NCBI GenBank assembly: GCA_900766645.1
Contig: CAAFWD010000129.1
Location: forward strand, 1 to 6,256
Direction: 5' to 3'
Length of the DNA: 6,256 bases
Source of the DNA: an uncultured Cetobacterium sp.
Lineage (GTDB): Bacteria > Fusobacteriota > Fusobacteriia > Fusobacteriales > Fusobacteriaceae
Position numbers and translations under genes: made by a program
The notes under the pieces: generated by a model
Database searches by the model: none
Told to the model about the DNA's origin: nothing
What the model saw: only the letters and a program-made list of their open reading frames with translations
Shown here: positions 6,004-6,256 of the stretch, one piece after another
Layout of the letters: each line of letters opens with the position of its first letter
How positions within the stretch are numbered: position 1 is the first letter of the stretch

Positions 6004-6256
6004 TTATTTAGATAATAATTTTTTAATTCCATTTTTAATATTAATAGGTAAATTTTCTGATAAGGCTCTTTCTAAAAAATCTTTATGTTTGACTCCATTT
6101 TCTATTAAATAATCTTCTATAATTTTAACTTTAATCTCTCTATTTGGAATTAGTTGATATAGAATAAACCAATCCTCTAAAGATGTTAATGGAATTTTAA
6201 CTCCATTTAGATTAAGATAATTAACAATTGAGTTTTTATTAAATTTGTATTCATAG
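6004..6256 (-). CDS. C-terminal fragment of an unrecognised protein
   Basis: Reading the minus strand from the right edge gives 83 codons ending in TAA at 6004-6006. The N-terminus lies beyond the window. The fragment is charged and probably helical, with no membrane segment. A stretch LTSLEDWFILYQLIPNREIK (about residues 23-42) followed by a K-rich helix is reminiscent of tails of nucleotidyltransferase-fold proteins, but this is only an impression and I assign no function. Codon use matches the other genes, and the reading frame is open with a proper terminator after it, which supports a real gene. It converges on the TRAP operon and is probably unrelated to it. Confidence 0.65.
   Translation of the reverse strand, partial: YEYKFNKNSIVNYLNLNGVKIPLTSLEDWFILYQLIPNREIKVKIIEDYLIENGVKHKDFLERALSENLPINIKNGIKKLLSK

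Overview
The window is very AT-rich. Codons favour A/T third positions (TTA for Leu, AGA for Arg, ATA for Ile), Shine-Dalgarno sites are clear, and promoters are of the TTGACA/TATAAT type. The exported proteins and the TRAP transporter point to an anaerobe with a periplasm. Fusobacteriota (Fusobacterium, Cetobacterium or relatives) is my best guess, inferred from composition and gene style and not from a marker gene.

Layout: (1) Positions 1-987, minus strand: the first 329 residues of an exported flavoprotein reductase with an FMN-binding domain followed by an FAD-binding fumarate-reductase-like domain. The gene runs off the left edge. (2) Positions 988-1218: a divergent control region with a well-formed promoter for each direction. 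It also holds a compact block of CG-centred, operator-like repeats directly over the start of the rightward transcript. (3) Positions 1219-5865, plus strand: five closely packed genes, consisting of a LacI-family regulator, the three parts of a TRAP transporter (dctP, dctQ, dctM) and a xylose-isomerase-like TIM-barrel enzyme. Gaps are 26, 20, -8 and 25 nt with no terminator between them, so this reads as one operon led by its own regulator. (4) Positions 5915-5972: a long perfect inverted repeat with A and T tracts, a likely bidirectional terminator. (5) Positions 6004-6256, minus strand: the C-terminal 83 codons of an unrecognised convergent gene.

How the parts may work together (inference): the LacI-type protein senses a small metabolite and represses its own operon from the sites at +1 to +25. 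The TRAP system imports a carboxylate, possibly a sugar acid because a sugar isomerase-like enzyme and a LacI regulator accompany it. The enzyme then acts on the imported compound or a derivative. The divergent exported flavoprotein may belong to the same regulon, or may only be a neighbour with its own promoter. Neither the transported substrate nor the reductase's electron acceptor can be read from this sequence. The active-site residues of the reductase's relatives lie beyond the left edge.
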